Source of the DNA: Streptomyces sp. NBC_01408
Lineage (GTDB): Bacteria > Actinomycetota > Actinomycetes > Streptomycetales > Streptomycetaceae
Direction: 5' to 3'
Assembly: GCF_026340255.1 (NCBI RefSeq)
Contig: NZ_JAPEPJ010000001.1
Coordinates: forward strand, 2,907,001 to 2,971,000
Length of the DNA: 64,000 nt
The translations under genes were made by a program, and so were the position numbers. The notes under the pieces were generated by a model. It had not been told where the DNA came from, did not search any database, and saw nothing but the letters and a program-made list of their open reading frames with translations. Shown in pieces: positions 1 through 10,931 of this stretch; within the stretch, counting starts at the first letter, position 1, and each line of letters starts with the position of its first letter.

Positions 1-2
1 TC

Positions 3-197
3 CTCCGCCAGACCGGCGCGCGAGGCCTGCGCGCCATCATGGAGGAGGTCCTGATGTCGGTGATGTACGAGGTCCCGTCCCGCAAGGACGTGGCCCGCGT
101 GGTCATCACCTCGGACGTGGTCCGCTCCAACGTGAACCCGACCCTGGTCCCCCGCATCGTCCCGAAGGACCAGGGCCCGCACGAGAAGTCGGCGTAG
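3..197 (+). CDS. clpX: ATP-dependent Clp protease ATP-binding subunit ClpX, C-terminal fragment
   Basis: The window opens inside a gene; only the last 64 codons are present, ending in TAG. The residues [15 protein letters not shown] followed by a VMYEVPS stretch are the sensor-2/C-terminal small-domain signature of ClpX, the hexameric AAA+ unfoldase that feeds proteins to ClpP in the cytoplasm. The terminal RIVPKDQ-type tail is typical of streptomycete ClpX. A terminator-like hairpin follows about 30 bp downstream. The N-terminal zinc-binding and Walker domains lie outside the window, so the call rests on this short tail and on the neighbouring valS. Confidence 0.85.
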   Translation, partial: LRQTGARGLRAIMEEVLMSVMYEVPSRKDVARVVITSDVVRSNVNPTLVPRIVPKDQGPHEKSA

Positions 198-228
198 CCG
201 CCTGCGGCGAGCCGCAGCCGGACAGCAC

Positions 229-266
229 GCGAAAGGGGCGCCTCCCGGTGGGGGCGCCCCCTTCGC
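229..266 (+). terminator. Hairpin terminator after clpX
   Basis: An imperfect GC-rich inverted repeat, GCGAAAGGGGCGCC (229-242) against GGCGCCCCCTTCGC (253-266), with a 10-nt loop sits 31 bp after the clpX stop. There is no long T-tract, as is usual for streptomycete terminators. Confidence 0.6.
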
Positions 267-379
267 GCGTTCAGGACTTAGATGTGCGCCAATCGGCCAA
301 GTGTTCTAGATCCCCTGGTGTGGGGGCATCTCTCTTGATCAACTTCTTCTCAGAAATTCTTCCACGGAGGGACGAGAGA

Positions 380-652
380 ATGAAGAAGCGTACGCTCGGC
401 GTTCTGGCTGCCACTTTTGTGGCGGCTGCACTGCCCATGGTGGCAGCTTCACCGGCATCGGCTTCGTCGGCTGACTGCCAGGTCTACCTGCGCAACCTGG
501 GCCACACGGTGGGTCCGAAGGTGGAAGCGGCGTGCAACCTCGCCGCCACCTGGGATGTCCATGGACTGAATCGCCTTACCTGTTATCTGGCCTTGATGGA
601 CCTTGGGGTGAGGACCGACTACGCCTCCACGGCGTGCTACCAACTGGCCTGA
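380..652 (+). CDS. Small secreted four-cysteine protein, unknown function
   Basis: A 90-residue product starting at ATG 380, which has a GGAGGGA ribosome binding site just upstream; longer in-frame starts would add a non-signal-like extension. Residues 1-29 form a Sec signal peptide: MKKR, a hydrophobic core, then an ASPASA|S cleavage region. The predicted mature part is about 60 residues with four cysteines (C33, C52, C68, C86), enough for two disulfides. I do not recognise a named family. It sits alone between the clpX terminator and a convergent gene, in sequence noticeably less GC-rich than its neighbours (around 300-380). Export and a disulfide-stabilised fold are inferred; the function is unknown. 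Confidence 0.75.
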   Translation: MKKRTLGVLAATFVAAALPMVAASPASASSADCQVYLRNLGHTVGPKVEAACNLAATWDVHGLNRLTCYLALMDLGVRTDYASTACYQLA

Positions 653-701
653 GGGTGCCGGACCGGTCGGTGCATGCGCTCGGCGCCGACCGCTGTCCTG
701 A

Positions 702-1634
702 TCAGAGCTTGACGCGGGCGGTGTTGTAGAGCTTCGCGGCGAGGTCTGCGGCCTGCTCCTGGGTGTAGCCCGGCTTGCCCGCCAGGATGGACGCCAGGTC
801 CGAGGCGCTGACCATGCCCAGGGTGCTGTAGTCACCCCAGACACAGAAGGGGAGCGTGGCCTCCTTGGGGCCCTTGGTGCTCGTGTCCTTGGCAGTGAAC
901 TTGATGTCCTGGCACTTCATGACGGCGCCCTTGAAGTTGGCCGGCTTCATCGGCTTGGGGCTGCCCAGGAGCTGCACGTCGGACTTGCCGTCCTTGGCGA
1001 CCTCCATCTGGGCCTTGGCGAAGTAGCCGTCCACCGCCTTCTCCGGGTCGGTGACCTCGCCGTAGACGCCGGAGAAGCTGATGCCCTTGGCGCTCAGCGG
1101 GTTCTTCGGGTCGCCGGCGACGTAGTTCATGCCCACCTGGGTCGGGTTCTTGACCCCTGCCGCCTCGACCTCCTTTTTGTCCTTGTCGGTGAAGGCCGGC
1201 TCGTCGTACTTCGGGTCCTTCTTGAAGTCGTCGACCGACTCCGGGGCGACCAGCTTGTAGCCCTTGGTGGCGGCCGAGACGTCGCCGTCGGCGCCGCCGC
1301 CCAGGAAGTACCAGCCGCCGCCCGCGATCAGGGCGACCGCGACCACCGAGGACAGCACGATCAGGCCCGTCTTGGACTTCCTCGGGGGCTGCTGCGGGGG
1401 CATGCCGCCGTACGGGGGCTGCTGCTGGTAGCCGTACTGCGGGGGCTGCTGGGGGTAGCCCTGCTGGGGGACGCCCGGCTGCTGGGGGTAGCCGTAGCCC
1501 GGCTGCTGCGGGGCGGGCTGCCCGTACGGTCCCGGCTGGCCGTACGGCCCCGGCTGCTGCGGCGGGGGCTGCTGCCCGTACGGTCCCGGCTGCTGCGGCT
1601 GCTGACCGTACGGCCCTGGCTGGTTGTAGCTCAT
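702..1634 (-). CDS. Membrane protein with Pro/Gln/Gly/Tyr-rich N-terminus
   Basis: A 310-residue protein. Residues 1-84 are low-complexity PGPYGQQ-type repeats, residues 90-112 form one transmembrane segment followed by GGGAD, and residues 115-310 make up a predicted extracytoplasmic domain with DPEKAVDGYFAKAQ and a C-terminal EQAADLAAKLYNTARVKL helix. This arrangement (disordered cytosolic tail, one helix, exported domain) is very common in Streptomyces; the exported domain is not one I can name. A GGGGGAC ribosome binding site precedes ATG 1634. It is divergent from valS and convergent with the secreted protein gene. No catalytic motif is visible. Confidence 0.75.
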   Translation of the reverse strand: MSYNQPGPYGQQPQQPGPYGQQPPPQQPGPYGQPGPYGQPAPQQPGYGYPQQPGVPQQGYPQQPPQYGYQQQPPYGGMPPQQPPRKSKTGLIVLSSVVAVALIAGGGWYFLGGGADGDVSAATKGYKLVAPESVDDFKKDPKYDEPAFTDKDKKEVEAAGVKNPTQVGMNYVAGDPKNPLSAKGISFSGVYGEVTDPEKAVDGYFAKAQMEVAKDGKSDVQLLGSPKPMKPANFKGAVMKCQDIKFTAKDTSTKGPKEATLPFCVWGDYSTLGMVSASDLASILAGKPGYTQEQAADLAAKLYNTARVKL

Positions 1635-1750
1635 CCCGCGTCCCCCAATTGAGGTTGCTTATACGTTCCACACATCCTGACGGAAGCCGGAGGCGGGCAG
1701 GGCGCCGGGTCCCCCGGATTACTGGTTTCATGACTGGACTGTTACGGCTC

Positions 1751-1756
1751 TAAACT
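1751..1756 (+). promoter_or_regulatory. Candidate -10 box for leaderless valS mRNA
   Basis: TAAACT lies seven bases before the GTG start of valS, and no ribosome binding site is visible. This spacing would place the transcription start at or next to the start codon. Confidence 0.45.
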
Positions 1757-1763
1757 GTGGCCC

Positions 1764-4412
1764 GTGACCGAGAACACGCAGACAACCAGTGCCCCCAACT
1801 CCGAACTGCCGACCCAGTACGCGCCGGCCGAGGTAGAGGGGAAGCTCTACGAGCGCTGGGTAGAGCGTGGGTACTTCACGGCCGACCCCGCGAGTGAGAA
1901 GCCCGCGTACACCATCGTCATTCCGCCGCCGAACGTCACCGGGTCCCTGCACCTGGGCCACGCCTTCCAGCACACGCTCATGGACGCCCTGACCCGCCGC
2001 AAGCGGATGCAGGGCTTCGAGTCGCTGTGGCTGCCCGGCATGGACCACGCCGGCATCGCCACCCAGAACAAGGTCGAGCAGCAGCTCGCCGAGGAGGGCA
2101 AGTCCCGCCACGACCTGGGCCGCGAGGAGTTCGTCGAGCGCGTCTGGCAGTGGAAGGAAGAGTACGGCGGCAAGATCCTCGGCCAGATGCGCCGCCTCGG
2201 AGACGGCGTCGACTGGTCGCGCGAGCGGTTCACCATGGACGAGGGGCTGTCCAAGGCCGTCCAGACGATCTTCAAGAAGCTCTTCGACGACGGGCTGATC
2301 TACCGCGCCGAGCGCATCATCAACTGGTGCCCCCGCTGCCTGACGGCCATCTCCGACATCGAGGTGGAGTACCAGGAGGACGCGGGCGAGCTCGTCTCCA
2401 TCAAGTACGGGGAGGGCGAGGACACCCTCGTCGTCGCCACCACCCGCGCCGAGACGATGCTCGGTGACACGGCCATCGCCGTCCACCCGGACGACGAGCG
2501 CTACAAGCACCTGGTCGGCAAGCTCATCAAGTTGCCGCTCACCGACCGTTCCATCCCGGTCGTCGCGGACACGCACGTCGACCCCGAGTTCGGCACCGGC
2601 TGCGTCAAGGTGACCCCGGCGCACGACCCGAACGACTTCGCCATCGGGCAGCGCCACGGCCTGCCCAATATGACGATCATGGACGAGCACGGTGTCATCA
2701 CCGTCCACGGCCCCTTCCTCGGCCTGGACCGCTACGAGGCGCGTTCCGCGGTCGTCGGCGCCCTGCGCCAGCAGGGCCGCATCGTCGCCGAGAAGCGCCC
2801 GTACATGCACTCCGTCGGGCACTGCTCGCGCTGCTCCACCACCGTCGAGCCCCGCCTGTCCCTCCAGTGGTGGGTCAAGGTCGAGACCCTCGCCAAGGCC
2901 GCCGGTGACGCGGTCCGCGACGGCCGGGTCGCGATCCACCCGCAGGAGATGGAGAAGCGCTACTTCGACTGGGTCGACAACCTCAACGACTGGTGCATCT
3001 CGCGCCAGCTGTGGTGGGGCCACCGCATCCCGGTCTGGTACGGCCCGGACGGCGAGGTCGTCTGCGTCGGCCCGGACGACGAGGCGCCGACGGGGGAGGG
3101 CTGGGTCCAGGACACGGACGTCCTCGACACCTGGTTCTCGTCCGGCCTGTGGCCGTTCTCCACCCTCGGCTGGCCGGAGAAGACCCCGGACCTGGCGAAG
3201 TTCTACTCCACCGACGTCCTGGTCACCGGCCACGACATCATCTTCTTCTGGGTCGCCCGGATGATGATGTTCGGCCTGTACGCCATGGACGGCGAGCCCC
3301 CCTTCAAGACGATCGCGCTGACCGGCCTGGTCCGCGACGAGCGCGGCAAGAAGATGTCGAAGTCCTTCGGCAACGTCGTCGACCCGCTGGACTGGATGGA
3401 CAAGTACGGCTCCGACGCCGTCCGCTTCACCCTGGCCAAGGGCGCCAACCCCGGCACCGACGTCCCGATCGGCGAGGACTGGGTCCAGGCCTCCAGCAAG
3501 TTCGCCAACAAGATCTGGAACGCCACGCGCTTCGCGCTGATGAACGGCGCCACGATCGAGGGCGACCTGCCGCCGGCCGAGCAGATGTCGGCGACCGACC
3601 GCTGGATCCTGTCCCGGCTGAACAAGACCGTCGCGCAGGTGGACGCGTACTACGACGACTTCCAGTTCGCCAAGCTCAGCGAGGCGCTCTACCACTTCGC
3701 GTGGGACGAGGTCTTCGACTGGTACGTCGAGCTCTCGAAGACGACCTTCTTCGCGGGCGGCGAGCAGGCCAAGGTCTCCGGCCGGGTGCTGGGCGAGGTC
3801 ATCGACGTCATGCTGCGGCTGCTGCACCCGGTGGTCCCGTTCGTCACCGAGACCCTGTGGACCACGCTGACCGGGCGCGAGTCCCTCGTGATCGCCGAAT
3901 GGCCCAAGGCTGTGTCCGTTCCTGGGGCTGACGCCCCGGGCGGGTTCCGCGACGAGGCCGCCGAGGCCGAGGTCGGGAGCGTCCAGGCGGTCGTCACCGA
4001 GGTCCGCCGGTTCCGCAAGGAGCAGGGTCTCCAGGACGGCCAGAAGGTCCCGGCCCGCCTGGACCTGGCCGGTACGCCGCTGGCCGCGCACGAGGCCGCC
4101 ATCCGGCAGCTGCTGCGCCTCCAGCCGGAGGGCGAGGGCTTCAGCGCCACCGCCACCCTGCCGGTGGCCGGCGCCACGGTCGCGCTCGACCTGTCGGGCA
4201 CCATCGACGTGGCCGCCGAGCGCAAGCGCCTCTCCAAGGATCTCGTGGCCGCGGAGAAGGAGAAGCAGCAGGCCGAGGCGAAGCTCGGGAACGAGGCGTT
4301 CATCGCCAAGGCCCCCGACAACGTCGTGGACAAGATCAAGGGCCGTCTTGCCAAGGCCGAGGCGGACATCGCCCGGATCCAGGCCCAGCTGGATGCGCTG
4401 CCGGCCGCGTAG
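1764..4412 (+). CDS. valS: Valine--tRNA ligase
   Basis: An 882-residue class I aminoacyl-tRNA synthetase that charges tRNA-Val. The HIGH-type motif is HLGH at residues 63-66, within [13 protein letters not shown], and the KMSKS loop is at 530-534. The editing (CP1) domain lies between them and contains [17 protein letters not shown]. The C-terminus (about 815-882) is the coiled-coil tRNA-binding arm found in ValS. Length and motifs are those of a full-length bacterial ValS. The GTG start lacks a ribosome binding site but sits 7 nt after TAAACT. A strong terminator follows, so the gene is probably monocistronic. Confidence 0.97.
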   Translation: MTENTQTTSAPNSELPTQYAPAEVEGKLYERWVERGYFTADPASEKPAYTIVIPPPNVTGSLHLGHAFQHTLMDALTRRKRMQGFESLWLPGMDHAGIATQNKVEQQLAEEGKSRHDLGREEFVERVWQWKEEYGGKILGQMRRLGDGVDWSRERFTMDEGLSKAVQTIFKKLFDDGLIYRAERIINWCPRCLTAISDIEVEYQEDAGELVSIKYGEGEDTLVVATTRAETMLGDTAIAVHPDDERYKHLVGKLIKLPLTDRSIPVVADTHVDPEFGTGCVKVTPAHDPNDFAIGQRHGLPNMTIMDEHGVITVHGPFLGLDRYEARSAVVGALRQQGRIVAEKRPYMHSVGHCSRCSTTVEPRLSLQWWVKVETLAKAAGDAVRDGRVAIHPQEMEKRYFDWVDNLNDWCISRQLWWGHRIPVWYGPDGEVVCVGPDDEAPTGEGWVQDTDVLDTWFSSGLWPFSTLGWPEKTPDLAKFYSTDVLVTGHDIIFFWVARMMMFGLYAMDGEPPFKTIALTGLVRDERGKKMSKSFGNVVDPLDWMDKYGSDAVRFTLAKGANPGTDVPIGEDWVQASSKFANKIWNATRFALMNGATIEGDLPPAEQMSATDRWILSRLNKTVAQVDAYYDDFQFAKLSEALYHFAWDEVFDWYVELSKTTFFAGGEQAKVSGRVLGEVIDVMLRLLHPVVPFVTETLWTTLTGRESLVIAEWPKAVSVPGADAPGGFRDEAAEAEVGSVQAVVTEVRRFRKEQGLQDGQKVPARLDLAGTPLAAHEAAIRQLLRLQPEGEGFSATATLPVAGATVALDLSGTIDVAAERKRLSKDLVAAEKEKQQAEAKLGNEAFIAKAPDNVVDKIKGRLAKAEADIARIQAQLDALPAA

Positions 4413-4430
4413 CGAGCCCGTGGCGAACAG

Positions 4431-4460
4431 GTAAGGCGCCACGTAAGGCACCACGTAAGG
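4431..4460 (+). repeat. Short 12-bp tandem repeat after valS
   Basis: GTAAGGCGCCAC is followed directly by GTAAGGCACCAC and a third partial GTAAGGC. The array runs into the valS terminator stem. Confidence 0.6.
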
Positions 4461-4501
4461 CGAAGGCCCCCGCACCGTCGGTCGATGCGGGGGCCTTCGC
4501 C
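4459..4501 (+). terminator. valS terminator
   Basis: A perfect 16-bp stem: GGCGAAGGCCCCCGCA (4459-4474) pairs with TGCGGGGGCCTTCGCC (4486-4501) across an 11-nt loop. Its symmetry means it could act in both directions. Confidence 0.75.
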
Positions 4502-4640
4502 GTATGTCTTCCCCGCGCGGGGGCCGGCGTCACGGCAGGCGGTCGCCGGACTCCGTCCGGACCAGCGCGGCTGGCAACGGAGTGCCTCATATCACTCTTT
4601 GTCCGGTGTTGACTGATCCGATCGCGGGCACCGACCACGG

Positions 4641-5801
4641 ATGATGGGGAGCATGCTCGTCAAGCCCCTCGCCTCGGCGCTCCACTGGGCCACGGCCTCC
4701 GGCCGCCGGCTCAGCGAGGGCTGGGCCGGCTCACCACGGGCGCTCGACGTGCTCACGGCTCTCGGCTGCCTCGGTCTCATGGCCCTCGACCTGCCCGGGC
4801 TGGCCGCCGCGGACAACTCGCTCAACGGCCCCGCCGCCGCGGTCGTGCTCGCCCTCGGGTGCAGCACCCTGCTGGTGCGGCGGCGCATGCCGTGGATCTC
4901 GTACCTCGCCGCGCTGCTCTTCCTCGGCTGGCTGCACGAGCTCACGCTGGTCCAGTTCGCGCTGTACTCCGTCGGCCGCTACCGCGGGCGCCGGGCCGGG
5001 ATCCTGGCCACCGTCGGCTACGTCGCCTTCGCGCTGGTCCTGTTCTGCGTACCGGGCTGGTCCGAGTCCCGCGTCGAGACGCTCAGCGGGTTCCTCAGCG
5101 TCATCGTGCCCATCGGGGTGCTCGCCGCGGCCGTCGGCATCGCCGCGTACCGGCACGACCTGGTGGGCGAGCTCAACGCCCGGCGGGCGGAGTCCGCCGT
5201 GCTGCAAGCCGTCCAGCAGGAACGCACCTCGGTCGCCCGCGATGTCCACGACTTCGTCGGGCGGGAGCTGACCCTGCTGACGGTGCGCTCCGAGGTGCTG
5301 TCGATGCGTACGCGCGAGACGGCGTACGCGAAGGACTTCGAGGAGCTGGCCGACACCGCGCGGCGGGCACATCTGGTGCTCAACGAGATCATCGTGCAGC
5401 GCGGGGAGCGGGACTCCACCCCCGGGGTGGACGGGCTGCCGGCGCTCGCGGAGGAGAGCGGCCGGGCCGGTTCGCCGGTGCGGCTCGCCCTGGACGCGGA
5501 CGCGCACGGGCTGTCGCCGCTGCGGCAGGCGGCCGTCTACCGGGTGGTTCAGGAGTGCCTGACCAACGCGGCCAAGCACGCGTCCGGGGAGACCGTCGAG
5601 GTGTCGATCGCGGCGGACGGGCCGCGGCTGCGGATCACCGTCAGCAACGCCCTGCCCGCCCGGACCCCGGGCCGCGCCCCCGTCTCGTCGGGCAGTGGCA
5701 CGGCCAGCATGTCGGAGCGCGTCCGCAGCCTGGGCGGAACCCTGACGGCGCGGCGCACGGAGGACTCGTACGAGGTCGTCGCGACGCTGCCGCTTCGTTA
5801 G
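4641..5801 (+). CDS. Orphan NarL-type sensor histidine kinase
   Basis: A 386-residue membrane kinase. Residues 35-170 hold several hydrophobic segments (about five or six transmembrane helices) with no large extracellular domain. Residues 195-255 are the HisKA_3 dimerisation region, with the phospho-acceptor His at about 203 in ARDVHDFVGREL. The C-terminal HATPase_c domain contains VVQECLTNAAKHA (N box) and a glycine-rich GSGTASM segment. It resembles the DesK/NarX group. No response regulator gene is adjacent, so the partner is elsewhere. The start is uncertain among ATG 4641, 4644 and 4653. It is convergent with the mbl-like gene. The signal sensed is unknown. Confidence 0.85.
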   Translation: MMGSMLVKPLASALHWATASGRRLSEGWAGSPRALDVLTALGCLGLMALDLPGLAAADNSLNGPAAAVVLALGCSTLLVRRRMPWISYLAALLFLGWLHELTLVQFALYSVGRYRGRRAGILATVGYVAFALVLFCVPGWSESRVETLSGFLSVIVPIGVLAAAVGIAAYRHDLVGELNARRAESAVLQAVQQERTSVARDVHDFVGRELTLLTVRSEVLSMRTRETAYAKDFEELADTARRAHLVLNEIIVQRGERDSTPGVDGLPALAEESGRAGSPVRLALDADAHGLSPLRQAAVYRVVQECLTNAAKHASGETVEVSIAADGPRLRITVSNALPARTPGRAPVSSGSGTASMSERVRSLGGTLTARRTEDSYEVVATLPLR

Positions 5802-5875
5802 GGCTCCTTCGCCTCCGGGGCGCCTGTTGCCGGCTCGGCGCGCCCCTTCGGCTCACTCGCCCCGCAGGGCGTGGC

Positions 5876-6925
<1,050 letters not shown>

Positions 6926-7030
6926 TTGGTCCCCTATCTCCTGCCCGCAAGGTTTGCATAACGATCTGGTCGCCTCCGCCGTCGAAGGTCCCGAAACGGC
7001 CGGGCCGAAAGTCCTGCGGGTCCCCGTCCG

Positions 7031-7036
7031 TAGACT
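7031..7036 (+). promoter_or_regulatory. Candidate -10 box for leaderless folC mRNA
   Basis: TAGACT ends six bases before the GTG start of folC and no ribosome binding site is visible, so a leaderless transcript is likely. Confidence 0.4.
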
Positions 7037-7042
7037 GGTCCC

Positions 7043-8566
7043 GTGAGTGAGCAGCAGCCCGAGAGCCACGATGGCGACTTCGCCGCATCCGACGAGTTCG
7101 ACCAGATCGTGGCGGAAGAGTCCGACCGCGACCCCGACCTGGCGGTGATCGAGGCCGGCAGCCGCACCCTGCGCGCCCAGGCCGGACCGCCCCAGGGCGA
7201 CCCGGTACCCGCCCGGCCCCTCGATCCGGAGGTGGCGAAGGCGCTGCTGGAGGTGGAGCAGGAGCTCGCCACCCGCTGGGGCGAGACCAAGCTGGAGCCG
7301 TCGGTGACGCGCATCGCGGCGCTGATGGACGTGCTGGGCGAGCCGCAGCGCGCGTACCCGTCCATCCACGTCACGGGCACCAACGGCAAGACCAGTACGG
7401 CCCGCATGATCGAGGCCCTGCTGAACGGCTTCGAGCTGCGCACCGGCCGCTACACCAGCCCGCACGTGCAGTCGGTCACCGAGCGGATCAGCCTGGACGG
7501 GGCGCCGATCAGCGCCGAGCGGTTCGTGGAGACGTACCACGACGTCAAGCCGTACGTGGAGATGGTCGACGCCGCCGAGGAGTACCGGCTGTCGTTCTTC
7601 GAGGTCCTCACCGGGATGGCCTACGCGGCCTTCGCGGACGCCCCGGTGGACGCGGCCGTGGTCGAGGTCGGCATGGGCGGCACCTGGGACGCGACCAACG
7701 TCATCGACGGCGCGGTCGCGGTGGTGACCCCGATCAGCCTGGACCACACCGACCGGCTCGGCACCACGCCCGGCGAGATCGCCCAGGAGAAGGGCGGCAT
7801 CATCAAGCAGGGCGCCACCGTGATCCTGGCGCAGCAGCCGGTGGACGCGGCGCAGGTCCTGCTGAAGAAGGCCGTCGAGGTCGATGCGACGGTGGCCCGC
7901 GAGGGCATGGAGTTCGGCGTGGTCTCCCGCGAGGTCGCGGTCGGCGGGCAGCAGCTGACGCTGCGCGGCATGGGCGGGGAGTACGACGGCATCTTCCTGC
8001 CGCTGTACGGCGCGCACATGGCGAACAACGCGGCGGTGGCGCTGGCCGCCGTCGAGGCGTTCTTCGGCATCGGGCAGGAAGGCGCGCGGGTCCTGGACGC
8101 GGACACCGTGCGGAAGGCCTTCGCCTCGGTGGCTTCGCCGGGCCGCATGGAGGTCGTGCGGCGCAGTCCGACGGTGGTCCTGGACGCGGCGCACAACCCG
8201 GCGGGCGCGGCGGCCGCCGCTGCGGCGGTCACCGAGTCCTTCGGCTTCAGCCGGCTGATCGGGGTCGTGGCCGCGAGCGAGGGCAAGGACGTCCGCGGCG
8301 TGCTGGAGGCGTTCGAGCCGATCTTTGCGGAGGTCGTGGTGACGGAGAACTCCAGCCACCGGGCGATGACCGCGGACGAGCTGGCGGCCGTCGCGGTGGA
8401 GGTCTTCGGCCCGGACCGGGTGCAGGTGGAGCCGCGGCTGGACGACGCCCTGGAGGCGGCGATCACGCTGGCGGAGGAAGAGGCGGAATACGGAGGGGCC
8501 GGGGTCCTGGTGACCGGTTCCGTGATCACGGTGGGCGAGGCCCGCCTGCTGCTGAAGAGGGGCTGA
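7043..8566 (+). CDS. folC: Bifunctional folylpolyglutamate synthase/dihydrofolate synthase
   Basis: A 507-residue Mur-ligase-fold ATP-dependent enzyme. It adds glutamate to dihydropteroate and to folates, completing and retaining the folate pool. The P-loop TGTNGKT is at residues 111-117, followed by TARMIEALL; YTSPHVQSVTERI and SLDHTDRLGTT are family signatures, and VLDAAHNPAGA is the C-terminal ligase-domain motif. About 70 acidic N-terminal residues precede the conserved core, as in other streptomycete FolC proteins. It is divergent from the mbl-like gene. The DUF4233 gene starts 2 nt after its stop, so the two are probably cotranscribed. Confidence 0.95.
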   Translation: MSEQQPESHDGDFAASDEFDQIVAEESDRDPDLAVIEAGSRTLRAQAGPPQGDPVPARPLDPEVAKALLEVEQELATRWGETKLEPSVTRIAALMDVLGEPQRAYPSIHVTGTNGKTSTARMIEALLNGFELRTGRYTSPHVQSVTERISLDGAPISAERFVETYHDVKPYVEMVDAAEEYRLSFFEVLTGMAYAAFADAPVDAAVVEVGMGGTWDATNVIDGAVAVVTPISLDHTDRLGTTPGEIAQEKGGIIKQGATVILAQQPVDAAQVLLKKAVEVDATVAREGMEFGVVSREVAVGGQQLTLRGMGGEYDGIFLPLYGAHMANNAAVALAAVEAFFGIGQEGARVLDADTVRKAFASVASPGRMEVVRRSPTVVLDAAHNPAGAAAAAAAVTESFGFSRLIGVVAASEGKDVRGVLEAFEPIFAEVVVTENSSHRAMTADELAAVAVEVFGPDRVQVEPRLDDALEAAITLAEEEAEYGGAGVLVTGSVITVGEARLLLKRG

Positions 8567-8568
8567 GG

Positions 8569-8922
8569 ATGCGCACGCTGTGTGCGAGCACGCTGATCGG
8601 TGAGTTCTTCGTGATCGGCTTCGCCGGCCTGGTGGCCATGAAGGATCCGGACCTGTCCCAGATGGCGGTCTGGACGGTCTGCGGGGCCGCCATGGTCCTG
8701 TCGGTGCTGCTGTGCGGGATGCTGAAGCGGCGCGGGGCGGTCGAGCTGGGCTGGGCGCTGCAGATCGGGCTGATCCTGAGCGGCTTCGTCCTGCCGACGA
8801 TGTTCTTCCTCGGTGTGGTCTTCGCGGGCCTGTGGTGGTGCGCGGTGCACTTCGGCCGCAAGACGGACAAGATCCGGGCCGACTGGGAGGCTGCGCAGGA
8901 GGAGGCGGCGCCGGCCGCGTAG
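8569..8922 (+). CDS. DUF4233 family four-helix membrane protein
   Basis: A 117-residue protein with four closely spaced hydrophobic helices (about 8-24, 31-49, 61-80 and 83-100) and a charged C-terminal tail. It matches the small actinobacterial DUF4233 family that is regularly encoded directly after folC. ATG 8569 lies 2 nt past the folC stop, implying translational coupling. No enzymatic motif is visible and the role is unknown; linkage to folC is the only functional hint. Confidence 0.8.
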   Translation: MRTLCASTLIGEFFVIGFAGLVAMKDPDLSQMAVWTVCGAAMVLSVLLCGMLKRRGAVELGWALQIGLILSGFVLPTMFFLGVVFAGLWWCAVHFGRKTDKIRADWEAAQEEAAPAA

Positions 8923-9028
8923 CGGAGCCCGTGCCGTCCCGCCGCCCGCGGGGGAGGCCCGGCGCGGGGGCGCGGTCGCGTCGCGTAGATTCGTTCTACC
9001 GCACCCGTATGCCGCAAGGAGCCGCAAC

Positions 9029-9439
9029 ATGACCCAGCGCACGCTCGTCCTGCTCAAGCCCGACGCCGTCCGTCGCGGCCTGATCGGCGAGATCATCGGC
9101 CGTATCGAGCGGAAGGCCGGCTGGACCGTTCCCGCGCTGGAGCTGCGCACGCTGGACCAGGAGACCCTGGAGGCGCACTACGGCGAGCACAAGGGGAAGC
9201 CCTTCTACGAGCCGCTCATGGGCTTCATGTCCAGCGGTCCCGTGGTCGCCCTGGTCGTCGAAGGGGAACGCGTGATCGAGGGTGTCCGACAGCTGGCCGG
9301 ACCCACTGACCCGATCGCCGCGGCGCCCGGTTCCATCCGGGGTGACTTCGGCACCATCACCCGGGAGAACCTGATCCACGCCTCGGATTCCGAGGAGTCC
9401 GCCGAGCGTGAGCTGAAGCTGTTCTTCCCCGCGCTCTGA
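9029..9439 (+). CDS. ndk: Nucleoside diphosphate kinase
   Basis: A 136-residue protein that transfers the gamma phosphate from ATP to nucleoside diphosphates by a ping-pong mechanism, balancing NTP and dNTP pools. TLVLLKPDAVRRGLIG is the N-terminal signature, and the phosphohistidine is H117 in ENLIHASDS. The length is typical. ATG 9029 has AAGGAG upstream; a TAGATT -10-like box lies at 8986-8991, giving a normal leader of about 30 nt. A hairpin after the stop separates it from mreB. Confidence 0.97.
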   Translation: MTQRTLVLLKPDAVRRGLIGEIIGRIERKAGWTVPALELRTLDQETLEAHYGEHKGKPFYEPLMGFMSSGPVVALVVEGERVIEGVRQLAGPTDPIAAAPGSIRGDFGTITRENLIHASDSEESAERELKLFFPAL

Positions 9440-9485
9440 ACACTCCTCACTGAGGAGACATCAGCCGAATAGCGCTCATGACCTG

Positions 9486-9512
9486 GGGCGACCGAAGTAA
9501 TTTCGGTCGCCC
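9486..9512 (+). terminator. ndk terminator
   Basis: GGGCGACCGAA (9486-9496) and TTCGGTCGCCC (9502-9512) form a perfect 11-bp stem with a 5-nt loop. The remaining 220 bp up to mreB hold no gene and presumably carry the mreB promoters; I could not assign a clear -35/-10 pair. Confidence 0.7.
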
Positions 9513-9735
9513 TTCGGTATAACCGGGCGCTACCGGGAACGCATGCGCAGGACACGACGTCACCACTATGGGGGCGGGTATCCATTCCGGCGGGATTGCC
9601 GGAGTCCCGTCGCGCGGTGTTCGTACTCCCGGCACTACGATGGGGCCTCCACCCACACACCCACCTCGCCGACCTGACAGCAGCCGCTATCAACTGGAAG
9701 GCCAGACGCTCCTCATGGGGAACAAGGGGAACAAC

Positions 9736-10755
<1,020 letters not shown>

Positions 10756-10793
10756 CAAGCGCCCTCCTGCCGGGGGGTCATGCGGAACACAAG

Positions 10794-10833
10794 GATCCGC
10801 CGTACGGGTGCTACCGGGCCCGTGCGGCGGATC
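10794..10833 (+). terminator. Hairpin between mreB and mreC
   Basis: GATCCGCCGTACGGG (10794-10808) pairs with CCCGTGCGGCGGATC (10819-10833), 15 bp with a single T-G wobble and a 10-nt loop. It lies in the 176-bp mreB-mreC gap and probably attenuates read-through from mreB. Confidence 0.6.
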
Positions 10834-10931
10834 GTTGATATACAGGCAACAGTCGGTGGGATCACAGCTTCACGTTCCACCGGAGCGGCTCCGCCGCACG
10901 AGTCACTACGAGGAAGGCACGGCCGCCGCAC

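Noticed and set aside
1635..1763. T-box riboswitch before valS
   Set aside because: The valS start sits directly after a -10 box, leaving no room for a leader, and no T-box sequence is seen.
1728..4475. A 915-codon open frame antisense to valS
   Set aside because: It is a by-product of high GC third positions in valS. It has no ribosome binding site, no domain and an Asp/Arg/Gly/Leu composition typical of antisense frames.
6926..8359. Extension of the mbl-like frame upstream by 478 codons
   Set aside because: It is antisense to folC. The internal ATG 6925 has a good ribosome binding site and matches the family length.
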